In this document: positions 1 to 8,988 of the stretch, piece after piece | Layout of the letters: every line of letters begins with the position of its first letter | How positions within the stretch are numbered: position 1 is the stretch's first letter | DNA from: a virus | Length of the DNA: 32,848 nt | IMG/VR virus record: IMGVR_UViG_3300030104_000163 | Location: 1 to 32,848 of that record | Reading direction: 5' to 3' (one strand) | Notes under the pieces: generated by a model | The model's input: the letters and a program-made list of their open reading frames with translations, nothing else | Databases searched by the model: none | What the model was told of the DNA's origin: nothing | Position numbers and translations under genes: made by a program

Positions 1-285
1 GCTAATAAGGTAGTTATTGCTTACGCAAATGACACACATTCAGATGACAGGGGCGAGGCTATTGTAACTAGCCTTAGCACCATAGCAACCACAAGAGGCG
101 AGGTGGCAGATGGCGGCAACGCATCAGTAGATGTTATAGGCTCTGTGTCAGATAACCAAATCGGTCTTACCACAGCGCAGCAATACTTTGTACAGAATGA
201 CGGAACAATAAGTGAAACAGCGGATAGCCCAAGTGTATTGGCAGGAACTGCTATCTCAACAACAGAATTATTAGTAAAAACATAA
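1..285 (+). CDS. Probable virion/tail-associated protein, C-terminal part (5' end outside window)
   Basis: The frame is open from the first base to a TAA at 283-285, so this is the last 94 codons of a gene that starts upstream. The sequence is rich in Thr, Ser, Ala, Asp and Val with alternating hydrophobic residues and few charges, a composition common in beta-rich phage surface or fibre proteins. The final segment (AGTAISTTELLVKT) has the flavour of repeated surface-protein modules from ocean phages. It is followed 12 bases later by a small gene with a good ribosome-binding site, in the same orientation as the large virion proteins downstream. The function is inferred from composition and position only; a non-virion role cannot be excluded. 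Confidence 0.6.
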   Translation, partial: ANKVVIAYANDTHSDDRGEAIVTSLSTIATTRGEVADGGNASVDVIGSVSDNQIGLTTAQQYFVQNDGTISETADSPSVLAGTAISTTELLVKT

Positions 286-297
286 AGGAGAAATAAA

Positions 298-507
298 ATG
301 GGAAAAGATAAAAAAACCCCAGTTATTATTAACAATAAAGAATATTTTGCAGAAGACTTAACAGATCAACAGAAGAGTATGTTAAACCACATACAAGACT
401 TAGATCGTAAATTAAAAAGTGCTAAGTTTAATGTTGATCAACTTAACGTAGGACGAGAGGCATTTATAAGTATGCTATCTAATTCACTAGAGAATGTAAA
501 TGAGTGA
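298..507 (+). CDS. Small conserved phage protein (DUF6447-like)
   Basis: A 69-residue protein preceded by AAAGGAGAAATAAA, a strong ribosome-binding site that fixes the ATG at 298. After a basic start (GKDKK) comes a predicted short strand and turn (VIINNKEYFAEDL), then one long amphipathic helix, LTDQQKSMLNHIQDLDRKL onward. This arrangement (short INNKEY-type strand, then a helix with the order Q-Q-x-M-x-x-H-I-x-D-L) resembles a family of small proteins widespread in marine myo- and podoviruses, which I recall as DUF6447; no function is known. It overlaps the next gene by 8 bases, implying coupled translation. Family assignment is from memory. Confidence 0.7.
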   Translation: MGKDKKTPVIINNKEYFAEDLTDQQKSMLNHIQDLDRKLKSAKFNVDQLNVGREAFISMLSNSLENVNE

Positions 508-754
508 CATCAAACTTACCCCTGACGATCTAGAAGAAATGCTAGACAACGCAGCTAGGCGTGGTGCTAAAGAGGCACTGCGTTCTATTGGGTTACTTGA
601 TGATGATGCACAAAAAGATATACTAGAGATGCGTAACTTAATAGAGGCGTGGAGAGATACACGTAGGTCTATCTGGTCAACTGTAGTAAAAGTAACCACT
701 GTCGCACTGCTGACGTTTATTGCAGGTGCAGTGTGGATGACAATGGGTAAGTAA
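500..754 (+). CDS. Small membrane protein, DUF6127-like; possible holin
   Basis: An 84-residue protein with an acidic helical start (SDIKLTPDDLEEMLDNAARRG), a charged middle containing EAWRDTRRS, and one hydrophobic segment at about residues 60-80 (VVKVTTVALLTFIAGAVWM) followed by a very short tail. The pattern matches single-pass proteins in alphaproteobacterial phages that I recall as DUF6127. One membrane segment plus a charged cytoplasmic part would suit a small holin or an anchor for a virion-assembly factor, but nothing here proves lysis activity. It overlaps the previous gene by 8 bases and is followed by the first large internal-protein gene. Confidence 0.65.
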   Translation: MSDIKLTPDDLEEMLDNAARRGAKEALRSIGLLDDDAQKDILEMRNLIEAWRDTRRSIWSTVVKVTTVALLTFIAGAVWMTMGK

Positions 755-764
755 GGAATAAGAT

Positions 765-2738
765 ATGTTAGAACAAAATATGAAGAATAATATAATTCAA
801 GGCAGTGCCGTACCTGAGATACCCAAACCTTCAGGTACAAAGTTTGGTGGATTTAAACCAGAAGCAGAAAAACGTATTGCTCAAAGCCTTGGTTATATGG
901 GTAATATGGCTAACTTTAATCAATTCTTAGAAGAAAACCCAGATAAAAAAGAACAGATGGATAAGTATACTAGCACCGCTATAAAGATGGCAGAGGGTGG
1001 GGCTGTACAACAAGCTGATCCTCGTGTTCTTAGTCAACAGTTTATTCCACAACAACCTAGTTTTGCAGGACAGGATATAACACAGGTACAGGCATCATTA
1101 GCCAAGACACCTAAACTACCGCTAGGTGCAACTGTTGTTCCAGTTGGTACTCAATTAACAGCAGGTCAGCTTACGTCACCTTATTCTGGACAGGTAGCAG
1201 GTACGTATGCATTGCCAACAGCATTAGGTGCTACACAACAAGCAACACCAACTGCTCAAACACAAACATCTTTAATGTCTCCCTTTCAATCGTCTGGTGC
1301 TATTGGTACAGTAGCTGATCAAACACAAGCTCAACAACTTGGACAGGTATCACAGATAGCTGCAGCACAGAATGTAGGAACATCTGTAGCTAACGTAGAG
1401 GCAGCACAAGGCACAGGAATATTAATGAACAACCCTGTACAAAGACAGATACAAGATGGCGAATTAGTATCAAGTGTGGCTAACGCAGAAACTGCAGCTA
1501 AATTTACAGAAGAAATAGAAGCCGCAACTGCAACACCATCTAAACAAGCTACAGTGCAAGGACAGTTAGAGGGCTTACTAGCTCAGTTTGAAGGTGATGC
1601 CACACCTACATGGGCTTCAGGAGCAATGAGAGCAGCCACTAATGCCATGATTTCTAGAGGTTTAGGTGCTTCATCTATAGCAGGTCAGGCTATTGTACAG
1701 GCAGCTATGGAGTCTGCACTACCTATTGCACAGATGGACTCTAGAGTAATTGCACAATTTGAGATACAAAACCTATCTAATAGACAACAACGTTCTGTTC
1801 TTGCTGCACAACAGAGAGCACAATTTTTAGGTCAAGAGTTCAATCAAGAGTTTCAGGCACGTGTAGCTAACTCTGCACGTATTGGTGACATTGCAAATCA
1901 AAACTTTACTGCTGAACAACAGGTAGCATTAGAGAACTCACGTATTGCAAATACTATGAACCTTACTAATCTATCTAACTCACAGGCTAGAGTAATGGCA
2001 GAGGCTGCAGCTTTAGCTAATATGGATATGGCTAATTTAAGTAATAGACAACAAGCTGCTGTACAAAATGCACAAAACTTTTTACAGGCTGATCTGACTA
2101 ACCTAAATAACAAACAGTCTACAGAATTGTTTAAGGCTCAACAACGTATACAGTCTTTGTTTACAGATCAGGCTGCACTCAATGCTGCAGAACAATTTAA
2201 TGCTACATCACAAAATCAAACGGATCAGTTCTTTGCTAACATGCAAAATCAAACTGCACAGTTTAATGCGGCACAAGCTAATGCACAGGCACAGTTTAAT
2301 GCAGGTCAGGTAAATGTTGTTGAAAGATTTAATGCTGAAATAAATAATCAACGTGATCAGTTTAATGCACAGAACCGTTTAGTCATTGATCAGGGTAATG
2401 CTCAGTGGCGTAGACAGATAGCAACATCAGATACAGCAGCAGTTAATCGTGCTAATGAAATAAATGCACAAAGCTTGTTAGGGTATTCACAAACTGCATA
2501 TAATAATCTATGGCAGTTCTATAAAGACAACATGCATTGGGCATGGACATCTGCAGACAATGAACGTGATAGATACGCAAGAATTGGTATAGCTCAAATA
2601 CAAGCAGACAGTACTATGCAAGCTGAACAGTTTAAGGCAGATGCAGAATTTTCTAGTGGCTTTGGTGGTTTAATTGGTAAAATATTAACTACAGATTTAA
2701 CTAAAACAGCCATAGGTAGTGTGCTTGGTTTAGGATAA
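765..2738 (+). CDS. Gln/Ala/Asn-rich internal virion protein candidate
   Basis: About 657 residues, strongly enriched in Gln, Ala and Asn. Residues 1-90 are mixed and contain a GG motif (KMAEGGAV, about 75-81). Residues 100-260 are low-complexity Q/T/A. From about 330 on, helical repeats appear: NLSNRQQ-like units at about 334, 400, 422 and 444, then a run of QFNA-type units at about 475-533. The C-terminus is glycine-rich and hydrophobic (FGGLIGKIL, then SVLGLG). Long alpha-helical, repeat-bearing proteins placed between tail genes and a giant protein are usual for the ejected internal (core) proteins of T7-like phages; no enzymatic motif was seen. AAGGAATAAG precedes the ATG at 765. Function inferred from composition and position. 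Confidence 0.65.
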   Translation: MLEQNMKNNIIQGSAVPEIPKPSGTKFGGFKPEAEKRIAQSLGYMGNMANFNQFLEENPDKKEQMDKYTSTAIKMAEGGAVQQADPRVLSQQFIPQQPSFAGQDITQVQASLAKTPKLPLGATVVPVGTQLTAGQLTSPYSGQVAGTYALPTALGATQQATPTAQTQTSLMSPFQSSGAIGTVADQTQAQQLGQVSQIAAAQNVGTSVANVEAAQGTGILMNNPVQRQIQDGELVSSVANAETAAKFTEEIEAATATPSKQATVQGQLEGLLAQFEGDATPTWASGAMRAATNAMISRGLGASSIAGQAIVQAAMESALPIAQMDSRVIAQFEIQNLSNRQQRSVLAAQQRAQFLGQEFNQEFQARVANSARIGDIANQNFTAEQQVALENSRIANTMNLTNLSNSQARVMAEAAALANMDMANLSNRQQAAVQNAQNFLQADLTNLNNKQSTELFKAQQRIQSLFTDQAALNAAEQFNATSQNQTDQFFANMQNQTAQFNAAQANAQAQFNAGQVNVVERFNAEINNQRDQFNAQNRLVIDQGNAQWRRQIATSDTAAVNRANEINAQSLLGYSQTAYNNLWQFYKDNMHWAWTSADNERDRYARIGIAQIQADSTMQAEQFKADAEFSSGFGGLIGKILTTDLTKTAIGSVLGLG

Positions 2739-2750
2739 TAAGGAAATAAA

Positions 2751-2939
2751 ATGAACGTAGCAAAATTAGCATATAAAAATTTACAAATGACTAAACCAAA
2801 ACCTAAAACAAAAGGCGGTGGTTTGTTAGCTAGAAATGTTTCAGAGGAAACTGACACAAAAAATTTAGAGCCTAATAAAAGAGTGGCTATGTATGTTGCA
2901 GAATTACGCAAAGCAAGACAAGGATTAAAAGATGGCTGA
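2751..2939 (+). CDS. Small basic protein with GG motif
   Basis: A 62-residue, Lys-rich protein beginning after AAGGAAATAAA at a fitting distance from the ATG. It contains KTKGGGLLARNV, one of several GG-(L/A)-(L/M/V) motifs followed by Lys/Arg in the proteins of this window, and a helical second half ending in ELRKARQGLKDG. It sits between two virion-type genes and overlaps the next start by 8 bases. No family was recognised; a minor virion or assembly role is inferred from neighbours. Confidence 0.6.
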   Translation: MNVAKLAYKNLQMTKPKPKTKGGGLLARNVSEETDTKNLEPNKRVAMYVAELRKARQGLKDG

Positions 2940-3432
2940 TTTACCAGAGGCATTAATAGACGCACCAATTGCAGGTCAGTCTCTTACTTCAGAGGTAGGT
3001 GGATGGCCTTGGGAGCAACCACCTCAGTACTCTACTGTAGAGGAAGCGTTAGAGTTTTATCTACCTAGATTAACTGAGCCTACATTACAGAATGATTTGA
3101 TGGACGTTATAGAGATGGGGCTTCCTTTAACTACGATTGCTAATGCGCTACAACAAGGTGCGGTCATGCAAGGTAAACACACTTTAGATGTAGGTATATT
3201 GGTTATGCCTGTAATTATGGAAATGCTTGCATACCTTGCAGAACAAAGAGACATAGAGTTTAACATGGGAACTAATGTAGAGGTAGATGATAATCCTTCT
3301 GGTGTTGCAGTTAAACTGGCTCTTAAAAAACTAAAGGCTAAAGAGGGTCAACCTGAAGAAAAGCCTGAAGCAGAAGAGGTGGAAGAAACAGAAGAACCTC
3401 TAGGTGGTTTAATGTCTAGGAGAATGGTATAA
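2932..3432 (+). CDS. Conserved marine phage virion-region protein
   Basis: A 166-residue protein. Residues 1-115 look globular, with WPWEQPPQYSTVEEALEFYL near the start and a hydrophobic helical core (LDVGILVMPVIMEMLAYLAEQ). Residues 125-155 are highly acidic and Glu-rich (EEKPEAEEVEETEE). The end, LGGLMSRRMV, repeats the GG-L-M plus basic motif seen in neighbouring proteins. I recall similar proteins in cyanophages and other marine podoviruses, without an assigned function. Its start overlaps the preceding gene by 8 bases and its stop overlaps the next ATG by one base (TAATG), so it is translated as part of the internal-protein cluster. Confidence 0.65.
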   Translation: MADLPEALIDAPIAGQSLTSEVGGWPWEQPPQYSTVEEALEFYLPRLTEPTLQNDLMDVIEMGLPLTTIANALQQGAVMQGKHTLDVGILVMPVIMEMLAYLAEQRDIEFNMGTNVEVDDNPSGVAVKLALKKLKAKEGQPEEKPEAEEVEETEEPLGGLMSRRMV

Positions 3433-4532
3433 TGGCTTTTAATTTTGGTGCATTTGTAGGTGGTTTATCACGTCAGGTAGTTGAGGACATAGAAGCTGAT
3501 GAGGCATATGAACAACAGCTAGGGTTTTTTAAAGAGAAGCAAGATATTCTTAGCAGTAAAGAAATAGAAAAGAACAGAAAGCTAAAAGAATTAGAGTTAG
3601 AGAGTAATATAAAGGCTTTAAAGTTTGCAGGTTTTGATGATCAACGTGCTGCATCTATAGCCATGTCTGGTGATTATGCAATTCAAAGATCATTAAATGT
3701 ATCAGAATATATAGCTGAAAATTATGGTGATAAGTATGATGTTAACACTTTGTATAAAATAGCAGATAACTCAACAGAAAACATGGATGCATTAGAAACT
3801 GAGGTAAAAAATACAGCAGATCAATCTAAAACAATAAGCACAGGTGTAATGGGTGGTATGGACAATGCATTGATGGGAGAAATTTATGCACAACCTACTA
3901 AAATAGATGGATCTTATGGAGCAGCTATATCTAGAATAAGCCAAGAACAAGCAGACCTTGATCCTAACTCTAGTGAATGGGCAACTTTAGAAGAAAAAAG
4001 AAAACAGTATTTAAATGACTTAACAGATTTTAAACAAGCTGAGTTAAGAAAAGATGGAAAAATTACACCAACCTTTGATGTTAATACAATAGAACCTGTA
4101 GTCAACTCTGTCCAACGTAGAAATATGGGTAAACTAAAAATAGCTGTAGATTTTCAAACAAAGCTTGTAAAAAGAATGTCTGGAGATGAGGGTAGATATG
4201 GCGTAGCTCTTTTAGCAACTGCGTATGAATTAGAAGGTAGTTATGGTGGTCTACAAGATGCGTTAATGAAAGATAAAATTACCTATAAGATGCAAGAAGC
4301 TAGAGAAGAGTTAAAGCAGTATGCTTTAAATCAAACTAATATATACAAAAAAAATCCAAAGAATATAACTGCTGTTAAGGTTGCGGCTGATAGAAAAACA
4401 GTAGGAGATAATATTGAAGAAGGTGTATACAAAGCAGGTGACGTAATACACTACACAGATGATAATGGTAATCTGCAAATAGTGGTATATACAGGTATAC
4501 AAGGTACAGATAAAATTGTAGGTATAAATTAA
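3432..4532 (+). CDS. Internal virion protein candidate, coiled-coil N-terminus
   Basis: A 366-residue protein. Residues 15-65 form a likely coiled coil (VVEDIEADEAYEQQ, then KEIEKNRKLKELELESNIK). The middle is helical and charged, and the end has a small beta-rich part around residues 335-366 (GDVIHYTDDNGNLQIVVYTG). No catalytic motif is evident. It lies between the Gln-rich protein and the 1277-residue protein, and is joined to its upstream neighbour by a TAATG overlap, matching the place of middle internal core proteins in T7-like phages. The assignment rests on order and composition; it is not a recognisable homologue of T7 gp14 or gp15 by eye. Confidence 0.6.
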   Translation: MAFNFGAFVGGLSRQVVEDIEADEAYEQQLGFFKEKQDILSSKEIEKNRKLKELELESNIKALKFAGFDDQRAASIAMSGDYAIQRSLNVSEYIAENYGDKYDVNTLYKIADNSTENMDALETEVKNTADQSKTISTGVMGGMDNALMGEIYAQPTKIDGSYGAAISRISQEQADLDPNSSEWATLEEKRKQYLNDLTDFKQAELRKDGKITPTFDVNTIEPVVNSVQRRNMGKLKIAVDFQTKLVKRMSGDEGRYGVALLATAYELEGSYGGLQDALMKDKITYKMQEAREELKQYALNQTNIYKKNPKNITAVKVAADRKTVGDNIEEGVYKAGDVIHYTDDNGNLQIVVYTGIQGTDKIVGIN

Positions 4533-4533
4533 T

Positions 4534-7500
4534 ATGACAGAACAAGTTGATATATTAGACTTATTAAAATCAAAAGAGGGGGGTTCAGGATCGTATGTTC
4601 CCCCCATTAATATTGATGAGACTACAACTCAGCCAGATGAGACTAATATATTAGAGATATTACAATCTAAAGAAGTAGAATATGTAAATCCAGAGCCTAT
4701 TGTAGAGAGTCAACCTGTAAGTAAAAGAGTTTTAGAACCTATGGTTATCCCTAAAAATGCCACAGATGATGAAGCTTTAGCTATGCAACTTGTTCCGACA
4801 GAAGAGAGGCAAGCTGAACTAACTATTGAAGAACAGATAGATCTAGGTCTAATACCCAGTGCAGATGATACTCCTGCCCCACCTCCTAAAGAAAGTGAGT
4901 TAACACGTGTTGAAAAACATACTCAATTATTTGATCAGATTTTTGAAACAGACAACGATATAGAAAATATGTCTGATGAAGAGTTTAAAAAAGAATATAA
5001 TGACACTAAAGCAAATGTAAAAAAAGAATACGATGAAGTCTTAGCAGGTTTAGGTACAGAGATAGCAACAGAGATGCGTAAAGGTTTTAATAGTGGATAT
5101 CAGGCATATGGTGCTTTAGATATATGGATAGCAAATAAAGTAGATGGTGACGCAGATGCAACTAGATTTTTAATGTCTGTAGGACAATTGTTTGGTTATG
5201 CAACTAGTGGTACAGTAGATGGTATTGAAGAAGGTCTTAAAAAATTAAATGATCAGGGTGATGGTGCGATGCCAAAACTAGGAAGGTTTATTTATAAAGG
5301 CATAAATCTTGCTATGTCTGATATGCGTAAAGGTACAGCTAGAAACGAAGAAGAATTAGCTGACATAATAGCAGGTAATATGGGGGCGTTTTTTGAGTTT
5401 GCTGAAACAATTCCTGCATTAGGTAGAGTGGTGTCTGCTGTACGAGTTTCAAGTTATATGAAACCAAAACGTGTGGCGGCAAGTCTTTCTAAAAAATATA
5501 AGAAAGAACAGAAAAAATTAAAAAAAGCAGAGCTTATGAGTCCTGATAGAGCAGGGATGGCAACACGAGAGGCTACAGCAGACAAGAAAAACTTAGCGGC
5601 ACAGATAGCAGCAGAAAATGCTGACATGATGGAAAACTTAATATTACAAACAGAAAGAAAATTAAGTGACAGGGCAGGAGAAGAGGTAAGTGTATCTAAA
5701 GTAGTGGACGGTGTGCTTGTAATAGATCCTAAAAAAGCAAGAGAGGTAGGTAGAAAAACTAATCAAAAAATAGCAGACGCAGAAAGAACAACTAGAGGTC
5801 AAAAGATTACAGGTTCAGCAGACGTAACACTAAGTGAATTTGCTGATCTCGCCACTGGTGGTGATGAGATAACAATACCAATATTAAATCCAGAAAAACT
5901 AGATGGTATAGTAGCTATAGCAAGTGACTACAAAAGAAAATTTAAAAATGATTGGGATGAAAATGATACAGTAATAGACAATCTGTTTAGGTTGACAGTT
6001 GCAGGTGAAATAGATGGACAAGATCTAATAGATGACTTAGATAAATATGGATTATCTTTTGAGGACTATGTGTTATCTGTAGTTGGATCTGGTTCTGATG
6101 CAGGTAGAGTTCTAGAAAGATTGTCACGTATTAAACGTGTACGCCCTATGTCTGAGAAAGATGATGCTATAGTAAAAGCTATGGCAGAGGCACAAGGAGA
6201 CTTCCGTAAATTCGTTGTAAGGCTAGAGGGAATAAGAAGAGGATTACTTGTATCACAAATAGCAACTGCTGCACGTAACCTAGAGTCTGCTGTTGTCCGT
6301 AGTCCTCTAGAATCTTTAGCAAATGTGTTTGATACAGCATTATGGAATGTGTCAAATAAAGGATATGGTGCAGGTGCATTATCTTTAATAAGTCCACAAA
6401 ACTGGAAGGACAGTTTTAATGTACACAAATATATGTTTAACGGTAGACCAGACCAAGTTAAAGGTTTTGTAGATTTAATACTGGATAGACCAGAGTTTGA
6501 TCAACAATTTAGCAGGATGTTTGATAATCTTAACGAGATTCAAACGGCTCAAGGTAGAGGAACTGGTACTATAACTGATAAGCTTTTGAGTGAAGCAGAG
6601 GATGTGACTCAAGCTTTAAATATACCTAACCGTTGGCAGGAGTTTTTGGTAAGACGTGCTACATTTTTAGGTGAGTTAGAAAGATTAGTAAGACGTGAAT
6701 ATGATTTAGATTTATTTGATGCTTTACAGCAGGGTAAATTAAGATCATTAATGAATGATGCATCTGATGTAAAGCCTGAGAACGCTAGAAGTTTTATTGA
6801 TTTAATTGATGAGTCTGTAACAAAGTCATTAGACGTTACATATGCAAAGACACCAGACGTTCCTTTGTTTAGAAACATATCTAGTTTTATAACACGTAAT
6901 GGTTTAACGGTAGCTATACCTTTTCCTAGATTTATGTTTAACTCTATGGAACTCATGGGTCAATATGCAGGTGGTAGTATACCAGTGATTACCAGAAAGG
7001 TAATGAGTCTAGTAGATCAAAAGTATAGAGGTCCACTTACAACAAAAGATAGACAAAGAATTAGCCGTAATGCTGTAGGTGTTCTAGGCGGTGGTGGTAC
7101 AGGACTTGCTGTCCTTGGTGCGTTAACAGAGGATGAGGAAGATCCCGATTCAATACAACAAACAATGTCAGATGCCCTTATGTCTATGGCTACCGTAGGT
7201 GCAGCATATCAGTATAGATCAGGTTTTGCAGGTGATGTACCTGCTAGTTTCAATGAGATATATACAGGCACAGATGAGAAAGGTAACAGGGTTGTATTAG
7301 ATATTAAGCCTCAGTTTCCTTTGTCTCAATATATGTATTTAGGAGAGGCAACTAGACAAATAGAAAAGGGTACGTTTGGAGATTTCTTTGATGCACGTGA
7401 GTTTATAGAAACTTTTACTGGGTCGAACTTCAGAAGAGGATCAGGACATGTTATATTAGATGAGGTTGCAAATATAATAGATGGAAGTTCCGATGTTATG

Positions 7501-8367
7501 GCAGGTGAGAATCTAGGTAGAGTAGCAGGAAGAGCATTAGGAGAATATCTTGGCACATGGATGGTTCCGTTTGGACAGGCTATAGAGTCACAGAGAGCAT
7601 ACGGTTCTCGTTCTTTAGATTACTTAGATCATAGACCAGATCCTAGTCTTGGTGGGTTCGAGACATTCTTAAAAACTACCAAAAGATATGCTATAGATAA
7701 TAGAGGTTTAAATAAAGCCCCAGACTATTTTACGTACTCAAGTGAAAAAGAATCTGACTCTCCTAGTAGAGTAGATATATTTGATCCAGAGTCACAGCGT
7801 GTAAGACCTATGCAAAGATTGTTATTTGGTCTAGGTCAGAGAACAGCAGACGCTGAGTACGCAGAGTATTTAAAAGAGATGGGATTTGATAGTTATGATC
7901 TAGCTAGTAAAAGTAAAGTGCCATCTGTAGAAAATTTTGAAAATGAAATACTATTAGAACAGTTACCTATGATTGTTCAAGCAGCAAAAGAATATGAAAG
8001 AAGCATTAGGATAAACTATCAAGAGGGTCTTCTTCCTGATGGAACGCCTATAGAGAATGTAGAAGTATATAGACGTAAAGTATCTGAAGATAAATTTTCA
8101 AACAACTACGTTAAAGAATTTGTAAAAGCACAGGTGGGTGAAGTAAAAAGATTATTAAAAGATACTGGTTATGCTAAGACAACGCCATATGTAAAAGCTG
8201 TAATGGATTTTCGGCAGTTACCCTCTGGTTTTCAAAAGATAGCAGTGCAAGAATACATAGCTAGGTTTGGGGAATATCCTGAAATAACAGGAGAGGACGA
8301 GGATGAATCGACAATGGTCTTAGAAACACTCACACAAATAGGACAAGCGTTTAGAGAAACGTACTAA
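4534..8367 (+). CDS. Giant internal virion / DNA-ejection protein candidate
   Basis: A 1277-residue protein, the largest in the window. Two short N-terminal motifs resemble each other: VDILDLLKSKE (about residues 5-15) and TNILEILQSKE (about 37-47), suggesting repeated docking peptides. Residues 60-130 are acidic and Pro-rich; the rest is mostly helical and charged, with one glycine-rich hydrophobic stretch, GVLGGGGTGLAVLGAL, at about 850. Size, position after two other internal-type genes and before the terminator suggest the counterpart of T7 gp16. I see no lytic transglycosylase motif. Its ATG has only a weak upstream AGG, so it may depend on coupling with the gene ending one base before it. 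Confidence 0.65.
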   Translation: MTEQVDILDLLKSKEGGSGSYVPPINIDETTTQPDETNILEILQSKEVEYVNPEPIVESQPVSKRVLEPMVIPKNATDDEALAMQLVPTEERQAELTIEEQIDLGLIPSADDTPAPPPKESELTRVEKHTQLFDQIFETDNDIENMSDEEFKKEYNDTKANVKKEYDEVLAGLGTEIATEMRKGFNSGYQAYGALDIWIANKVDGDADATRFLMSVGQLFGYATSGTVDGIEEGLKKLNDQGDGAMPKLGRFIYKGINLAMSDMRKGTARNEEELADIIAGNMGAFFEFAETIPALGRVVSAVRVSSYMKPKRVAASLSKKYKKEQKKLKKAELMSPDRAGMATREATADKKNLAAQIAAENADMMENLILQTERKLSDRAGEEVSVSKVVDGVLVIDPKKAREVGRKTNQKIADAERTTRGQKITGSADVTLSEFADLATGGDEITIPILNPEKLDGIVAIASDYKRKFKNDWDENDTVIDNLFRLTVAGEIDGQDLIDDLDKYGLSFEDYVLSVVGSGSDAGRVLERLSRIKRVRPMSEKDDAIVKAMAEAQGDFRKFVVRLEGIRRGLLVSQIATAARNLESAVVRSPLESLANVFDTALWNVSNKGYGAGALSLISPQNWKDSFNVHKYMFNGRPDQVKGFVDLILDRPEFDQQFSRMFDNLNEIQTAQGRGTGTITDKLLSEAEDVTQALNIPNRWQEFLVRRATFLGELERLVRREYDLDLFDALQQGKLRSLMNDASDVKPENARSFIDLIDESVTKSLDVTYAKTPDVPLFRNISSFITRNGLTVAIPFPRFMFNSMELMGQYAGGSIPVITRKVMSLVDQKYRGPLTTKDRQRISRNAVGVLGGGGTGLAVLGALTEDEEDPDSIQQTMSDALMSMATVGAAYQYRSGFAGDVPASFNEIYTGTDEKGNRVVLDIKPQFPLSQYMYLGEATRQIEKGTFGDFFDAREFIETFTGSNFRRGSGHVILDEVANIIDGSSDVMAGENLGRVAGRALGEYLGTWMVPFGQAIESQRAYGSRSLDYLDHRPDPSLGGFETFLKTTKRYAIDNRGLNKAPDYFTYSSEKESDSPSRVDIFDPESQRVRPMQRLLFGLGQRTADAEYAEYLKEMGFDSYDLASKSKVPSVENFENEILLEQLPMIVQAAKEYERSIRINYQEGLLPDGTPIENVEVYRRKVSEDKFSNNYVKEFVKAQVGEVKRLLKDTGYAKTTPYVKAVMDFRQLPSGFQKIAVQEYIARFGEYPEITGEDEDESTMVLETLTQIGQAFRETY

Positions 8368-8377
8368 CAAAAACAAA

Positions 8378-8405
8378 GGGGAGCATTTAGCTCCCCATTT
8401 TTTTT
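8378..8405. terminator. Bidirectional Rho-independent terminator
   Basis: A perfect 7-bp stem GGGGAGC (8378-8384) / GCTCCCC (8390-8396) with loop ATTTA is followed on the plus strand by A and eight T (8398-8405). On the minus strand the same stem is followed by a T-rich tract (TTTGTTTTTGTT). It lies exactly between the stop of the giant plus-strand gene (8367) and the stop of the minus-strand mazG-like gene (8404), so it can end both converging transcripts. Confidence 0.9.
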
Positions 8406-8733
8406 ATCTAGTGTCTCCACTTCCACCTATTGTTCCCTTATCCTTACGCTTCTGTAGCTTTGATAAGTTCTGTGCGGCTATCATCCCCAACGTTAAGTTA
8501 AGATCGTTAGCCAGTGCAGCGCAGTACCACAGTACATCCCCTATCTCACTGGCTATGTCCTCTCGCCATGTGTCAGGTCTGTTCTCTGGTCCATCTCGTA
8601 TAAGTTTCTTTACCTTGTTGGCTACCTCACCTGCCTCACCTGCCATACCCAATGCAGGATAGATAATTTTATGTTGATCAGGATAGATTGCTGTACCTTC
8701 TGCTGACCTTTGATATGAATTAAAATCAACCAT
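8404..8733 (-). CDS. mazG: MazG-like nucleotide pyrophosphohydrolase
   Basis: A 109-residue all-helical NTP pyrophosphohydrolase of the MazG superfamily. It carries the metal-binding pattern ExxE...ExxD as GEAGE (E33, E36) and EIGD (E63, D66), followed by VLWYCAALA. The start MVDFNSYQ at 8733 is preferred over an in-frame ATG at 8781: it has AAGGAG nine bases upstream and family members begin with a DFNxYQ-type segment. It overlaps the upstream stop by 8 bases. Such enzymes hydrolyse (d)NTPs or related nucleotides to monophosphates; phage versions are thought to aid nucleotide recycling or modulate host (p)ppGpp-type signalling, the latter debated. Last gene of the long minus operon, just before the terminator. 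Confidence 0.92.
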   Translation of the reverse strand: MVDFNSYQRSAEGTAIYPDQHKIIYPALGMAGEAGEVANKVKKLIRDGPENRPDTWREDIASEIGDVLWYCAALANDLNLTLGMIAAQNLSKLQKRKDKGTIGGSGDTR

Positions 8734-8977
8734 GTCGTACTTCTCCTTCAGAAACTGCTCTGCTTCTTGCTTTAAGTTCATACTGCTTTACCTTTTTCAG
8801 TTGCTCAAAGTAGGCTTTATTAAACCCACGTAACCATTCCCTATGCTGCATAGTATCTTTATGGAATGGATTAAACACTCGCCCATGTTTAAAATCGTGA
8901 TAACCTTTCTCGTATTGGTACTTTAACGGTGCATCATATTTGCCAAGGCCACGTTGCTTTCGAGATAAAAATTTCAT
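8726..8977 (-). CDS. Small basic protein resembling ribosome modulation factor (RMF)
   Basis: An 83-residue, strongly basic protein. The ATG at 8977 has AAGGAG seven bases upstream; a TTG at 8983 is too close to that site. Residues 24-60 (KGYHDFKHGR, then NPF, then HREWLRGFNKAYFEQL) follow the order of bacterial RMF: G-Y, then G-R, then P-aromatic, then R-x-W-L-x-G-aromatic-x-x-A. RMF binds the 30S/100S ribosome and silences translation, so a phage relative might act on host ribosomes. The N-terminal 20 and C-terminal 20 residues are extra to that core. The family resemblance is visual and moderate; a DNA- or RNA-binding role is an alternative. Confidence 0.6.
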   Translation of the reverse strand: MKFLSRKQRGLGKYDAPLKYQYEKGYHDFKHGRVFNPFHKDTMQHREWLRGFNKAYFEQLKKVKQYELKARSRAVSEGEVRHG

Positions 8978-8988
8978 ATGCAATCTCC

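Noticed and set aside
8404-8781. Longer MazG start at 8781
   Set aside because: Weak ribosome-binding site and 56-base overlap with the upstream gene; the 8733 start has AAGGAG and the family N-terminus.
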